Shown here: positions 11,108 to 20,591 of the stretch, piece by piece
Layout: each line of letters opens with the position of its first letter
Position numbering within the stretch: position 1 is the stretch's first letter
Source of the DNA: Streptomyces sp. NBC_00154
GTDB taxonomy: Bacteria; Actinomycetota; Actinomycetes; Streptomycetales; Streptomycetaceae
Reading direction: 5' to 3'
Assembly: GCF_026342835.1 (NCBI RefSeq)
Contig: NZ_JAPEMI010000001.1
Span: forward strand, 310,001 to 374,000
DNA: 64,000 bases
Program-made: the position numbers and the translations under genes
Notes under the pieces: model-generated
Databases searched by the model: none
What the model saw: only the letters and a program-made list of their open reading frames with translations
What the model was told of the DNA's origin: nothing

Positions 11108-11855
11108 TCAGAGCTCTCCCGGCGAGGACGCGGTCTTGCTGCGCGACGGAACCGTACCGTGCGAGGCCGTGAGCGTCGGCGCCTGGCGTGGCATGAACAG
11201 CAGCGCGATCACGGCGACGGCGCAGCAGCCGACGATGTACCAGCTGATCCCTGTGCGGGAGCCGGTGTGCTCGAGGATCGCCGCCGCGGTCCGCCCACTA
11301 TCACCGAGACGAGCTGATGTCCGAGCCCGGCACCGCTGTAGCGGACGTTCGTCCCGAACCCCTCGGCGATCAATGCGGCCTGGGGCCGTACTGGACGTCG
11401 TGGAAGACCAGGGAGAGCACGATCGCGAGGAGGACGAGACCGGAGCTGCCCGTATTGAGCAGACCGAAGTACGGGAACGCGAACAGCCCGGTACAGCAGA
11501 TACCGATGCCGTAGACCAGGCGCCGCCCGAAACGGCCGGAGAGGTGGCCGAAGAGCGGGACGGTGATCAACCCGACTGCCGCCACAACGAGCGTGTCGTT
11601 CAGCAGGTCGCCTCTGGGGAGCCCGAGCTTCTGCGTGCCATCGGTGAGCACGAAGGTGATGAAGAGGTAGAAGGGCCCCTGCTCCGACATCCGGACGAAG
11701 GCGGAGGTCAGCACCGCGCGCGGCTGGTGCCGCAGCACGTGCCGGACCGGCTGGCGCACCACCACGCGTTCCTGCTTCACCTCGGTGAAGGCCGGACTCT
11801 CCAGCACGCGCAGCCGCACGTAGAGCCCGATCCGGGCGGCGAGAGCGGATCGACT
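11108..11855 (-). pseudogene. MFS transporter remnant, 5'-truncated and frameshifted
   Basis: Minus-strand frames give the C-terminal half of a metabolite:H+ symporter-type MFS protein. ARIGLYVRLRVLESPAF is typical of the middle of the protein, followed by transmembrane segments (ITFVLTDGTQKLGLPRGDLL, GHLSGRFGRRLVYGIG). Frame changes near 11368 and near 11290 lead to a final segment ending at 11108. About 200 N-terminal residues are missing. The substrate is not assignable. Confidence 0.7.
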
Positions 11856-12010
11856 ACGCGCCGTCCCTCAGTCGAGCAGGGCCTCGGCGACGCGCTCGAC
11901 GGGGCGTGGTCTTCACCACAATTTATCCATTAAGGGCAGATGACCCCATATAAATGGGTTTATAGCTAGCTGCACTCCCTCGGCATCCAGCTCCAGGGAT
12001 TCAACGACCA

Positions 12011-13270
12011 GTGACACGGGAGAAGCGTTTGATCACGGCACGTAAAGGACGCACCCGGCTGGTGGCTGCGGTCGGTGTACTCAGCGGTGTGGTCTCACTC
12101 ACGGCGCTCAGCGGTACCAGCAACGCTGCTACCAGTGGTAACGACGTCGGGAATCACCCGAAACCGCAGGCGCGGGCGGAGCAGGCGGCCACCCAGGAGG
12201 CTTCCGACGCCCGAATAAAGATCATGCCCAAGCAAGGTGCCTACGACGTCGAGATCAACGACTCCGTCAAGGTCACCGTCAGCAACGGCAAGCTCACCAA
12301 GGTGACCATGACCGCCGTCGCGACCGGTGCTGAGGTTCCGGGCACCCTGTCCGCCGAGAGCACGTCCTGGAAGCCGAACGGCCGACTGGAGCGGGCCGCC
12401 AAGTATCAGGTCGCCGCGGAGGCCAAGGACGCCAAGGGCCGCTCCGTCACCGGGAACGCCACGATCACCACGCTCTCCCCGGCCAATAACTTCATCGGGC
12501 ACCTCTCCCCCGAGAACGGCTCGACCGTCGGCGTGGGCATGCCGGTGACGGTCAATTTCGACAAGGCGATCAGCGACAAGGCCGCCATGGAGTCGAAGAT
12601 CCAGGTCCGCTCCAGCAGCGGCCAGCAGGTCGTCGGCCACTGGTTCAACGACGACCGCCTGGACTTCCGCCCCAAGAACCACTGGAAGCCCGGCTCCACC
12701 GTCACCGTCACGCTCAACCTCAACGGCACCCAGAAGACGGTCACGTTCAAGATCGGCCGGAGCCAGATCAGCACGGTCGACGCCAAGACGAAGCAGATGA
12801 CCGTCGTACGGGACGGCAAGACGATCAAGACCATCCCGATCTCGTCCGGCAGCACCGAGCACCCGACGTACAACGGTCAGATGGTCATCTCCGAGAAGTT
12901 CAGGCAGATCCACATGAACGGTGCGACCGTCGGCCTCACGAAGAAGGACGGCACGCCCTCCTACGACATCGAGGCCGTACCGCACGCCATGCGCCTGACC
13001 GCCTCGGGCACCTTCATCCACGGCAACTACTGGGGTGCCGACGCGCTCTTCGGCAAGGTCAACACCAGCCACGGCTGCGTGGGCCTGAAGGACGTCAAGG
13101 GCGGCGGCGACGGCAAGCAGCCCGCCGCGTGGTTCTTCGACAACTCGATGATCGGTGATGTCGTGATCGTCAAGAACTCCGAGGACAAGACCATGCTGGC
13201 CCCCGACAACGGCCTCAGCGACTGGAACATGCCGTGGAGCAAGTGGGTCGCGGGCAGCGCGACCGGCTGA
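12011..13270 (+). CDS. Secreted L,D-transpeptidase (YkuD) with Ig-like domains
   Basis: The product is 419 aa from a GTG at 12011. A TTG at 12029 behind GGGAGAA is a credible alternative. A signal peptide (about residues 10-40, ending SNAAT) has no lipobox Cys. Two Ig-like regions (about 65-250) precede a YkuD domain (about 255-400) with the signature HGNYWG ... SHGCVGL; Cys356 is the predicted nucleophile. The family forms 3-3 cross-links in peptidoglycan outside the membrane. The 100 bp upstream is AT-rich, with a short CCCAT/ATGGG hairpin at 11945-11958, and probably contains the promoter. Confidence 0.9.
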   Translation: MTREKRLITARKGRTRLVAAVGVLSGVVSLTALSGTSNAATSGNDVGNHPKPQARAEQAATQEASDARIKIMPKQGAYDVEINDSVKVTVSNGKLTKVTMTAVATGAEVPGTLSAESTSWKPNGRLERAAKYQVAAEAKDAKGRSVTGNATITTLSPANNFIGHLSPENGSTVGVGMPVTVNFDKAISDKAAMESKIQVRSSSGQQVVGHWFNDDRLDFRPKNHWKPGSTVTVTLNLNGTQKTVTFKIGRSQISTVDAKTKQMTVVRDGKTIKTIPISSGSTEHPTYNGQMVISEKFRQIHMNGATVGLTKKDGTPSYDIEAVPHAMRLTASGTFIHGNYWGADALFGKVNTSHGCVGLKDVKGGGDGKQPAAWFFDNSMIGDVVIVKNSEDKTMLAPDNGLSDWNMPWSKWVAGSATG

Positions 13271-13981
13271 CGCCACGTCACTCCCCAGGCATCTGAACCT
13301 GAATCCCTTCCGCCAGGCGGCGGGCGACTCCGTGTCGCCCGCCGCCTGCGGCGTCAGGGCGCTCGAGCAGCCCTCGCCGCGTGTGGAAACGCGGTTGCGT
13401 CACGTCGCCCAACAGACGACCGATGTCGGCGGACCCGTGGGCCGTTCGACACCAGTACTGTGCGCCCATCGCCCGCAAGTCCCGTCTGGTACTGGGACGG
13501 AAGAAGCTGATCGCGAACAGCGCGGTGTTCAAGATCCCCCGCGGCCACAGGTCATGCGCGGCGTCGTCCAGCATGTCCTCCCTCCACGGCGCATCCTGCG
13601 GTCCGGCCGACAGGCGGCCAGGGCAGTTCCCGGCTGTCCCCTTCAGGGTCGTGGCATGGGCCGACGGAGACCCGGCCGACATGGCGAACCAGCCCCATCC
13701 GCTGGGATGCAGCAGACGTTTCCACCGTCGTCTCCCGCAACCTCCCCCACTAGAAGTGAACTTGCTCCCGCCACGTCAGTAACACGACGGATACACAGCA
13801 CCGTTGACGCGTTTCAGTGCTGACCTTAGGCTCGCTCGCCAACGGTTCCGGCCAGGGTTCGCACACGTGGTCCCGTTCCTGACATGTGTGCGACCGTCCA
13901 TCGTCCCTGCGATGGCGGGCAGGGCGCTGCCGCTCGACCGGAAACGCCGTTCCGCTACGTACCGACGACTCGGGAGAGCAT
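13271..13981. other. 711-bp stretch with no convincing gene
   Basis: A minus-strand frame of 134 codons (13278-13682) contains ILNTALFAISFF but no recognisable domain, poor start context and no operon partner. It may be a decayed gene. The last 120 bp should hold the promoter of the S15 hydrolase gene. Confidence 0.3.
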
Positions 13982-15859
13982 GTGAACAGACGTCGCGCGC
14001 CCGGCTGGGCCGCCTCGGCACTCGTCACCACTCTGGCGCTGACCGGCGCACTCGCCGGCCCCGCCGTCGCGTCACCGGGCGCCGCTTCCGCTCAGACCCC
14101 GACCACGGCGGTCGCCACCGCGGCCGACGGCATCACACACGAGCAGAACGACCGTGTCCCAAAGGGCTCGGTCTGGACCCAGCACTACTTCCCGTCCTCG
14201 GACGACTCGGGTACCGAGCTGCACAGCGACCTGCTGATGCCCGAAGGCGTGCCCGCCGGGCAGAAGGTGCCGGTCATCCTCTCCATCGGCCCGTACTTCG
14301 GGCACATGGGCCAGACGAACCCCGAGGGCTGGACCCACACCGGTCCCTCGAATCGCTTCCAGGACTTCATCGAGGGCAGCGACCTCTTCGCCCACGGCTA
14401 CGCGTTCCTCATGGTCGACCTGCGCGGCTTCGGCGGCTCGACCGGCTGCCTCGACTGGGGCGGTCCCGGTGAGCAGGCCGACGTGAAGGCCGCGATCAAC
14501 TGGGCCGCGAGCCAGCCGTGGTCGACCGGCGCGGTGGGCATGTACGGCAAGTCCTACGACGCCGTCACCGGCCTCATCGGAAACGACCTGAAGCAGTCCG
14601 CGCTGAAGGCCGTTGTCGCCGGGGAGCCCCTCTGGGACATGTATCAGTACATCTACTCCAACGGCGTCCCCCGCCCGAATGTGACCGGAACCGCGAATGC
14701 CTACAACGGCATTGCCACGATGGCCCCGCTGTCGGACGACGACGGGCACTATCAGGCCAACGCCCGGTACGAGGACGACCACCCCGGGTGCCTGACCGAG
14801 AACTCGGCCGGCTACCGGATATCCGACCGGAACGACCCGTTCTGGACCTCCCGTGACCTGGCCAGGATGGCTCAGGGCACCAACACGCCGCTCTTCGTCA
14901 CCCAGGGCTTCATCGAGAACAACACCAAGCCCGAGGAGATGCAGGAGTACCTCACCAACCACACCGGCCCGGAGCGCGGTTGGGTCGGCCAGTGGGACCA
15001 CGTGCGTGGTGGCGACCGGGTGAGCGACGGTCGCCTGGCCATGGGCCGCGAGGGCTGGTACGACGAGGCGCTGTCCTTCTACGACCAGTACCTCAAGGGA
15101 GTTCAGCCCTCGGTCGACTACCCGGCGTACTCCGTCGAGGACTCCACCGGTCACTGGCGGGCCCAGGACACCTGGCCGGTGGTGGAGCGTGACGTCACCC
15201 TCCCGCTGGGGAGGGGCAGTTACCTCGACGACGGCGGTGCCTCCGCCCGCGCCAACCTTGCCGCCGCCGGCACAGCGGCGCCCAAGGCGGTGCAGCCGTC
15301 GGGCAACTGGGACATGGAGAAGGCGCCGACGACCGAGCAGCCGACGCCCAAGGGCCTGGCCAAGGGGATCGCGAAGAGGCAGCAGGCCGGTGAGGTCGGC
15401 TCCAGCTTCTTCGTCTGGTCGCAGCCACTCGCCCAGGACGTACGGGTGACCGCCACACCGAACATCTCGCTGACCGCGAAGGGCGAGGGCAACGTCATGC
15501 TCAAGCTCTACGACGTCGGCCCGGACGGCAAGGCCGTGATGTTCGACGAGCAGGTCTCCCTGCTGAAGGCGGGCCGGATGAGCGTCGACCTCAAAGCGAC
15601 CGACTGGACGCTGGCGGCCGGGCATGTCCTGGCCGTGGAGATCGGCTCGATCCAGACCGGGTCGTGGCGTGACATCCCATCGGGTCGGACCATCAATGTC
15701 TCGGGCGCCGTCCTGAGGCTGTCCCTGGACAACCCGTCCGACGACGTCGCCGGCCAAGGAGACCGCTCACCGTACCTGGACACCTACCTGCGCCAGTACA
15801 CGGTGGACCTGCCGGCCGGTCCGGCATCCTTCACCGTGACGCCCGGCGGCCACATCTGA
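13982..15859 (+). CDS. Secreted CocE/NonD-type (X-Pro dipeptidyl-peptidase S15) hydrolase
   Basis: The product is 625 aa from the GTG at 13982, with GGGAGA about seven bases upstream. A signal peptide (VTTLALTGALAGPAVASPGA) is followed by an alpha/beta hydrolase fold of the S15/CocE type. The nucleophile elbow is GMYGKSYD (Ser191) and a His occurs in GQWDHVRGG. Residues about 410-620 form the PepX C-terminal beta-sandwich. Members cleave X-Pro dipeptides or bulky esters, and the substrate here is open. An extracellular scavenging role is inferred. It is monocistronic. Confidence 0.85.
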   Translation: MNRRRAPGWAASALVTTLALTGALAGPAVASPGAASAQTPTTAVATAADGITHEQNDRVPKGSVWTQHYFPSSDDSGTELHSDLLMPEGVPAGQKVPVILSIGPYFGHMGQTNPEGWTHTGPSNRFQDFIEGSDLFAHGYAFLMVDLRGFGGSTGCLDWGGPGEQADVKAAINWAASQPWSTGAVGMYGKSYDAVTGLIGNDLKQSALKAVVAGEPLWDMYQYIYSNGVPRPNVTGTANAYNGIATMAPLSDDDGHYQANARYEDDHPGCLTENSAGYRISDRNDPFWTSRDLARMAQGTNTPLFVTQGFIENNTKPEEMQEYLTNHTGPERGWVGQWDHVRGGDRVSDGRLAMGREGWYDEALSFYDQYLKGVQPSVDYPAYSVEDSTGHWRAQDTWPVVERDVTLPLGRGSYLDDGGASARANLAAAGTAAPKAVQPSGNWDMEKAPTTEQPTPKGLAKGIAKRQQAGEVGSSFFVWSQPLAQDVRVTATPNISLTAKGEGNVMLKLYDVGPDGKAVMFDEQVSLLKAGRMSVDLKATDWTLAAGHVLAVEIGSIQTGSWRDIPSGRTINVSGAVLRLSLDNPSDDVAGQGDRSPYLDTYLRQYTVDLPAGPASFTVTPGGHI

Positions 15860-15983
15860 TCCCACGCCCACAGGTCGGCGCCGGCCGGCACGGCTCCCGG
15901 CCCCGCGCTCCGGAGCACCGTCCGGCACCGACCCAGACACCGGGCGACGTCTCCCCCGATCAGTGCCTCGTTGTCCTGATCAT

Positions 15984-16040
15984 GTGTGGCAGGGGGAGTT
16001 GACTGACGACAAGTGGGCGGTGCCAGAGCCTCTGCTGAAT
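15984..16040 (+). pseudogene. Fragment of an IS5-group transposase N-terminus
   Basis: About 19 codons read WQGELTDDKWAVPEPLL, close to the conserved N-terminal segment (LTDDQW..LEPLLP) of IS5-group transposases. The reading is lost soon after. Confidence 0.5.
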
Positions 16041-16152
16041 TCTCCGGATGTGTCGTGGCCCGTCAGCATCATGGTGGGGAATGGCTCGTGCGCATGCCAT
16101 TCGGCAGGCAGAACACGGGCTCACCCTCGTCCACGACTCCGGAAAACACAAA

Positions 16153-16182
16153 GTGCTGGTTGAGACGAGTCTCAACCAGCAC
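16153..16182 (-). terminator. Terminator downstream of tRNA-Leu
   Basis: A perfect 14-bp inverted repeat (16153-16166 with 16169-16182) lies 30 bp past the tRNA 3' end. On the minus strand it is followed by TTTGTGTTTT, giving a strong intrinsic terminator. Confidence 0.85.
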
Positions 16183-16211
16183 GTGGCGACAACCCGTAAG
16201 TTGCCGTTCGG

Positions 16212-16296
16212 TGTCCGAGGGGGGACTTGAACCCCCACGCCCGATAAAGGGCACTAGCACCTCAAGCTAGCGCGTCTGCCATTCCGCCACCCGGAC
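16212..16296 (-). tRNA. tRNA-Leu (anticodon GAG)
   Basis: This is an 85-nt class II tRNA. The acceptor stem GTCCGGG pairs with CTCGGAC (one G-T). The anticodon stem CTAGC/GCTAG closes the loop TTGAGGT, giving GAG (codons CUC/CUU). The long variable arm GCCC/GGGC and the T arm GGGGG-TTCAAGT-CCCCC are complete. The CCA end is not encoded. Confidence 0.97.
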
Positions 16297-16521
16297 TAGG
16301 TGATCGGCCCCGGTCTCCCGCGGCGACAAAGAAAACAATACCAGGGGTTTGGGGTGCCTCTCACCTGCATATTCGGTGGTCAGTGCGGTGCGGTGGGCGC
16401 ACCCGAGGGGCCGGGGAGCGTCGCGTACGGTCCGCAGTCGTTCGCGTACGGGCAGTGCTCCGGAGGTTCGCCGGGCGGCGTAACAGGCCTGGTGGGGGGT
16501 GGTCGGGCTACCTTCGCGGAC

Positions 16522-17826
16522 ATGAGTGATCGCGGCTATCGGCGGCCCCGGACGCTGTCCCCCTTGCGTGAGTATCTGCGCGATACGTTCTGGTTCGCTC
16601 CGACGGTGGGGCTGCTGTGCTCCTTCGCGCTGTGGTGGGGCGTCTCGGCGCTCGATGCGGAGATCGTCACGCACCTCAAGGACGAGCAGGCGTACGAGGA
16701 AGTCGGCGATCTGATCAGGTTCGCCGACGATGCCAGGACCATCGTCACCACCGTCAGCTCGGCGATGATGACCTTCATCGGCGTCGTCTTCAGCATTTCG
16801 CTGGTGGCCGTGCAGATGGCGAGCGGTCAGCTCACGCCCCGGGTGGTGCGGATCTTCGTCAGGAGCCGGATCAGCAAGCTGACGCTGACGGTGTTCCTGG
16901 CGACCTTCGCGTTCTCTCTGCTGGTTCTGACCTCGTACGAGAGCGAGAGCGACCCGCGGCGGGTCACATCCGTACCGCTTCTGCAGAGCATGCTGACGCT
17001 GGCCATGGTGGGCCTCAGTCTGTTGCTGTTCATCGCGTACGTGAGCTCGACGCTGCGGCTCATGCAGGTGGGGCCGGTCGTCGATCGCATCACCCATGAG
17101 TCCCTGCGGGTGCTCGGCCGGATGCCCGGTGGGGTGCGGGAAGAGCTGCCGCTCGGGGCGGAGACCGCTCGGATCGGGCACTCGGGGCGGGCGGGGGTGC
17201 TGCGCGAAGTGAATGTGGCGCGGCTGGTGCGGGCTGCTCGGCGGCAGGGGGTGGTGTTGCGGCTGATCCCGCGGATCGGGGACTTCGTGGTGCCGGGCAC
17301 GCCGGTGCTGGCCGTGCATGGTGGGGCCGCTCCGCCGCGGCGGATGCTGAGGTACACGATCTCGGTGGGAGTCGAGCGCACATCGCAGCAGGATCTGGCC
17401 TTCGGACTGCGTCAGCTTTCGGACATCGCGCTGCGGGCGCTGTCCCCGGCGGTGAACGATCCCACCACCGCCGTGCAGTGCCTGGACCGGATCGTGGAGT
17501 TGCTGGCCGCCATGGTGCACCTGCCGCTCGGAGCGGTGCAGCACCGGGACGGGGCGGGTGTGGTGCGCCTTGTGCAGGACGGACCGGAGTGGACCGATCT
17601 GGTGGATCTCGCCTTCGAGGAGATCCGGTGGTGCGCGACGAGGAGTCCGCAGGTGTCCCGGCGGATGCTGGCCGGGATCGACGATGTGGTGGCGCCGGCT
17701 CCGGAGGACCGGAAGGGCGCGCTGGTCAGGCACCGTGAGCTCCTGGTGAAGGCCGTGGAGCGCGCGGTGCCCGACGTCAGCGAACGGGAGTTCGCGCTCT
17801 CTCCCGATCGTCAGGGGATCAGGTGA
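16522..17826 (+). CDS. DUF2254 integral membrane protein
   Basis: The product is 434 aa from the ATG at 16522. Four hydrophobic segments lie in the first 190 residues (about 20-40, 75-100, 120-140, 160-180). A soluble C-terminal half follows, including the SPAVNDPTTAVQCLDR stretch typical of DUF2254. The family is widespread in actinobacteria and its function is unknown. The gene is convergent with the aldehyde dehydrogenase. Part of its C-terminus recurs as a fragment at 28642-28749. Confidence 0.85.
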   Translation: MSDRGYRRPRTLSPLREYLRDTFWFAPTVGLLCSFALWWGVSALDAEIVTHLKDEQAYEEVGDLIRFADDARTIVTTVSSAMMTFIGVVFSISLVAVQMASGQLTPRVVRIFVRSRISKLTLTVFLATFAFSLLVLTSYESESDPRRVTSVPLLQSMLTLAMVGLSLLLFIAYVSSTLRLMQVGPVVDRITHESLRVLGRMPGGVREELPLGAETARIGHSGRAGVLREVNVARLVRAARRQGVVLRLIPRIGDFVVPGTPVLAVHGGAAPPRRMLRYTISVGVERTSQQDLAFGLRQLSDIALRALSPAVNDPTTAVQCLDRIVELLAAMVHLPLGAVQHRDGAGVVRLVQDGPEWTDLVDLAFEEIRWCATRSPQVSRRMLAGIDDVVAPAPEDRKGALVRHRELLVKAVERAVPDVSEREFALSPDRQGIR

Positions 17827-17847
17827 GGCAGGTGTTGCTCCTGGGGG

Positions 17848-19422
17848 TTACGGCATCAGGTGGTAGTCCGGGAAGTTGCCGGGGAGGCGCTCCCCTGCCG
17901 GGCCGTCCGTCACCGCTCTGACCAGCAGTTCGCCGCCCACGAAGGCCCCGCGCCAGGACGCGCCGAAGCCGCCGAAGAGTTCGTCCCGGTCGCCTCGGGA
18001 GCGGGGGGTGCCGTGGCCGGTCTTGAACGCGCGGATCTGTGGGGCCAGGCGCTCGTACGTTGCCGGGTCGTCGGTCGAGAGCGTGGCCACCAGGGCGCCG
18101 TTCGAGGCGTTCATGGCGGCCAGGAGTTCCGCCTCCGTGTCGACGAGGACGATCGTGTCGACCGGGCCGAACGGTTCCGCGTGGTGGAGCGGGGAGGACG
18201 GGGGCGGGTTGAGGAGCGTGACCGGGTGGAGGTACGCGCTGGTGTCCTGACCCGGGAGGAAGTGTGTGTCGGCCGTCGATCCTCGGTGGAGGGGGATGGC
18301 GCCCCGGTCGATGGCCTCCGCCACCTGATCGGCCAGTTCCTTGGCCTTCGCCGCGTTGATCAGCGGGCCGAAGTCCAGGGTGGGGAGCGGGGCCGTCGGG
18401 TCCGCCACCGCCAGGGGGTGGCCGGTGCGGAGTGAGCGGACGGCGGGGAGATAGGCCGACAGGAACTCGTCGAACGCGCCGCGCTGGACGACGAAGCGGG
18501 GGTACGCGGTGCACCGCTGCTTGCCGTAGTCGAAGAGCTTCGGGATGACGGCGGTCAGGGACGGCCAGTCCGTGAAGTTCCAGATGCCCCAGGTGTTGAG
18601 ACCCTCCTGTTCGAGGATGTGCCGCTTGCCGAGGTCGGCGACTTCGGTGGCGATACGGGCCCCGGTGTCCCGGCCGCCGACGAAGGAGACACAGCCGATC
18701 TCGGGCGAGCGGACGAGAGGCGCGGAGAGTTCGCTTCCGCTGCCGCTGAGGAGGGTGAGCGGGATGCCCTCGCGGGCGGCGAGGGCGCAGGCCAGGGTGA
18801 GACAGGCGACGCCGCCGTCGGTCGGGGTCTTGGCGATGACCGCGTTGCCGGCCAGGGCCTGGACGAGCATCGCGTGGACCAGCACGGACATGGGGTAGTT
18901 CCAGCTGGCGATGTTCGAGACCGGGCCGGGGAGCGGGGTGCGGTCGGCGAGGAGGCGGTCGATGTTGTCGACGTACCAGCGGACACCGTCGATCGCACGG
19001 TCCACGTCCGCCTGGGCGAGGCGCCAGGGTTTGCCGATCTCCCAGACGAGGAGGAGCGCGAGGAGTTCCCGGTGTTCGGTGAGCGCGTCGAGGGTGGCGG
19101 AAACGCGGGCGCTGCGCTCGGCGAGCGGGATGTGACGCCAGGCGCGGTGCTGGTCGAGGGAGGCCCGGACCGCCTGTTGGGCGGTCGGGGCGTCCAGGCG
19201 GGGCGGGCCGGCGATGGGGCTGCCGTCGACGGGGCTGGTGGCGGGGAGGGGGCGGCCGTCCTGCTGCCAGGACGAGGCCCAGAGGTTGAGGACCCGGTCG
19301 GCCTGGAATGCCTCGGGGGCGATGGTGAGGCAGCGTTGCCAGGCGTCCGACCAGGCTGTGCCCGGTTTGAGGGTGAGGGCGGGGCGTGGGGTGGGCTCGC
19401 TGGTGGGCGGGTTCGATGCCAT
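17848..19422 (-). CDS. Aldehyde dehydrogenase family protein
   Basis: The product is 524 aa. The fold signatures are present: SNIASWNYPM near the oxyanion Asn, SFVGG for NAD(P) binding, the catalytic Glu in ILEQEGLN (about residue 272) and the nucleophilic Cys in GKQRCTAYPRF (about residue 300). It should oxidise an aldehyde to the acid with NAD(P)+ in the cytosol. The usual LELGG around the Glu is LEQEG here, so it is a divergent branch and the substrate cannot be named. It lies downstream of sucD on the same strand, but a 252-bp gap with a dispersed repeat separates them. Confidence 0.85.
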   Translation of the reverse strand: MASNPPTSEPTPRPALTLKPGTAWSDAWQRCLTIAPEAFQADRVLNLWASSWQQDGRPLPATSPVDGSPIAGPPRLDAPTAQQAVRASLDQHRAWRHIPLAERSARVSATLDALTEHRELLALLLVWEIGKPWRLAQADVDRAIDGVRWYVDNIDRLLADRTPLPGPVSNIASWNYPMSVLVHAMLVQALAGNAVIAKTPTDGGVACLTLACALAAREGIPLTLLSGSGSELSAPLVRSPEIGCVSFVGGRDTGARIATEVADLGKRHILEQEGLNTWGIWNFTDWPSLTAVIPKLFDYGKQRCTAYPRFVVQRGAFDEFLSAYLPAVRSLRTGHPLAVADPTAPLPTLDFGPLINAAKAKELADQVAEAIDRGAIPLHRGSTADTHFLPGQDTSAYLHPVTLLNPPPSSPLHHAEPFGPVDTIVLVDTEAELLAAMNASNGALVATLSTDDPATYERLAPQIRAFKTGHGTPRSRGDRDELFGGFGASWRGAFVGGELLVRAVTDGPAGERLPGNFPDYHLMP

Positions 19423-19610
19423 GAAGGTCTCCGCTCTCGGTGCACAGTCGGGGCGGGAGGTGGGATGGCTGCTCGTACGGGACGGTAGTGAGCGGGGGTG
19501 GGAATGGAGGTGACGTTGGCTCAGGGGTGAGCGACGTCACCGTCACGTGGTGGGGTGAGGGGGCGGGGCGGGTGGGTCGCCTGCGGCCGGCCTTCCCCAA
19601 CCCGCCCCTT

Positions 19611-19664
19611 CCCGAAACCGGGGCTCCGCCCCGGGCCCCGGTCCTCAATCGCCGGACGGGCTGA
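19611..19664 (+). repeat. Dispersed Streptomyces-type intergenic repeat, copy 1
   Basis: The segment starts CCCGAAACCGGGG, has a GCCCCGGGCCCC core, then TCCTCAATCGCCGG, and ends GGGCTGA. A second copy occurs at 41321-41375. Such short elements are common in Streptomyces intergenic DNA and have no known function. Confidence 0.7.
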
Positions 19665-19674
19665 AACGGTCCGA

Positions 19675-20580
19675 CTAGCTGCGTGTGCCCGACGGGCTGG
19701 GTGTCCCCAGCTTCTCCCGTACCAGCCTGGCCGTCTCCGTCGGTGTGGCGCCGACCGGTACCCCTGCCGCCTCCAGCGCCTTCTGTTTTGCCTCCGCCGT
19801 GCCCGACGAGCCCGAGACGATGGCACCCGCGTGGCCCATCGTCTTGCCCTCGGGGGCCGTGAAGCCCGCAATGTAGCCGATCACCGGCTTGGTGATGTGC
19901 TGACGGACATAGGCCGCAGCTCGTTCCTCCGCGTCGCCGCCGATCTCGCCGATGAGGACGATGAGTTCCGTGTCGGGGTCGTTCTCGAACGCCGTCAGGC
20001 AGTCGATGTGCGTGGTACCGATGACCGGGTCGCCGCCGATGCCCACCGCCGATGTGAAGCCGATGTCGCGCAGTTCGTGCATCAGCTGGTACGTCAGCGT
20101 GCCGGACTTCGAGACCAGGCCGATCCGCCCCGGCCCGGGCGCGATGTCGGCCGGGATGATGCCCGCGTTGGACTGGCCTGGGGTGATCACGCCGGGGCAG
20201 TTGGGGCCGATGATGCGGGTGCCGCGGGCACGGGCGTGGGCGTGGAAGGCCACCGCGTCGTGGACCGGGATCCCTTCGGTGATGACCACTGCCAGGCCGA
20301 TGCCGGCGTCGGCCGCTTCGATGACGGCCGCCTTGGCGAAGGGTGGCGGCACGAAGACCACCGTGACGTCCGCTCCGGTGGCGTCCATTCCTTCGCGTAC
20401 GGAGCCGAAGACGGGGATCTCGGTTCCGTCGAGGTCGACCTTCCGGCCGGCCTTGCGCGGATTGACGCCGCCTACGATCCGGGTGCCCGCCGCGAGCATC
20501 CTGCGGGTGTGCTTCATGCCCTCGGCGCCGGTCATCCCCTGGACGAGGACCTTGCTCTCCTTGGTGAGAAATATGGCCAT
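19675..20580 (-). CDS. sucD: Succinate-CoA ligase-type alpha subunit
   Basis: The product is 301 aa, the normal SucD length. The CoA-binding Rossmann domain (residues about 5-100) and the ligase domain with the phosphohistidine loop ([13 protein letters not shown]) are intact. With the beta subunit 11 bp upstream it forms an ADP/GDP-forming acid-CoA ligase. The pair diverges from genes for oxalate degradation, so it may be a specialised paralogue rather than the TCA-cycle enzyme. Its substrate could be succinate, or inferentially another short dicarboxylate such as oxalate or malate. Confidence 0.9.
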   Translation of the reverse strand: MAIFLTKESKVLVQGMTGAEGMKHTRRMLAAGTRIVGGVNPRKAGRKVDLDGTEIPVFGSVREGMDATGADVTVVFVPPPFAKAAVIEAADAGIGLAVVITEGIPVHDAVAFHAHARARGTRIIGPNCPGVITPGQSNAGIIPADIAPGPGRIGLVSKSGTLTYQLMHELRDIGFTSAVGIGGDPVIGTTHIDCLTAFENDPDTELIVLIGEIGGDAEERAAAYVRQHITKPVIGYIAGFTAPEGKTMGHAGAIVSGSSGTAEAKQKALEAAGVPVGATPTETARLVREKLGTPSPSGTRS

Positions 20581-20591
20581 GTCCGGTCTCC

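Noticed and set aside
13278..13682. A 134-codon minus-strand gene downstream of the L,D-transpeptidase
   Set aside because: No family, no ribosome site and no operon context. It is kept only as a note on the gap.
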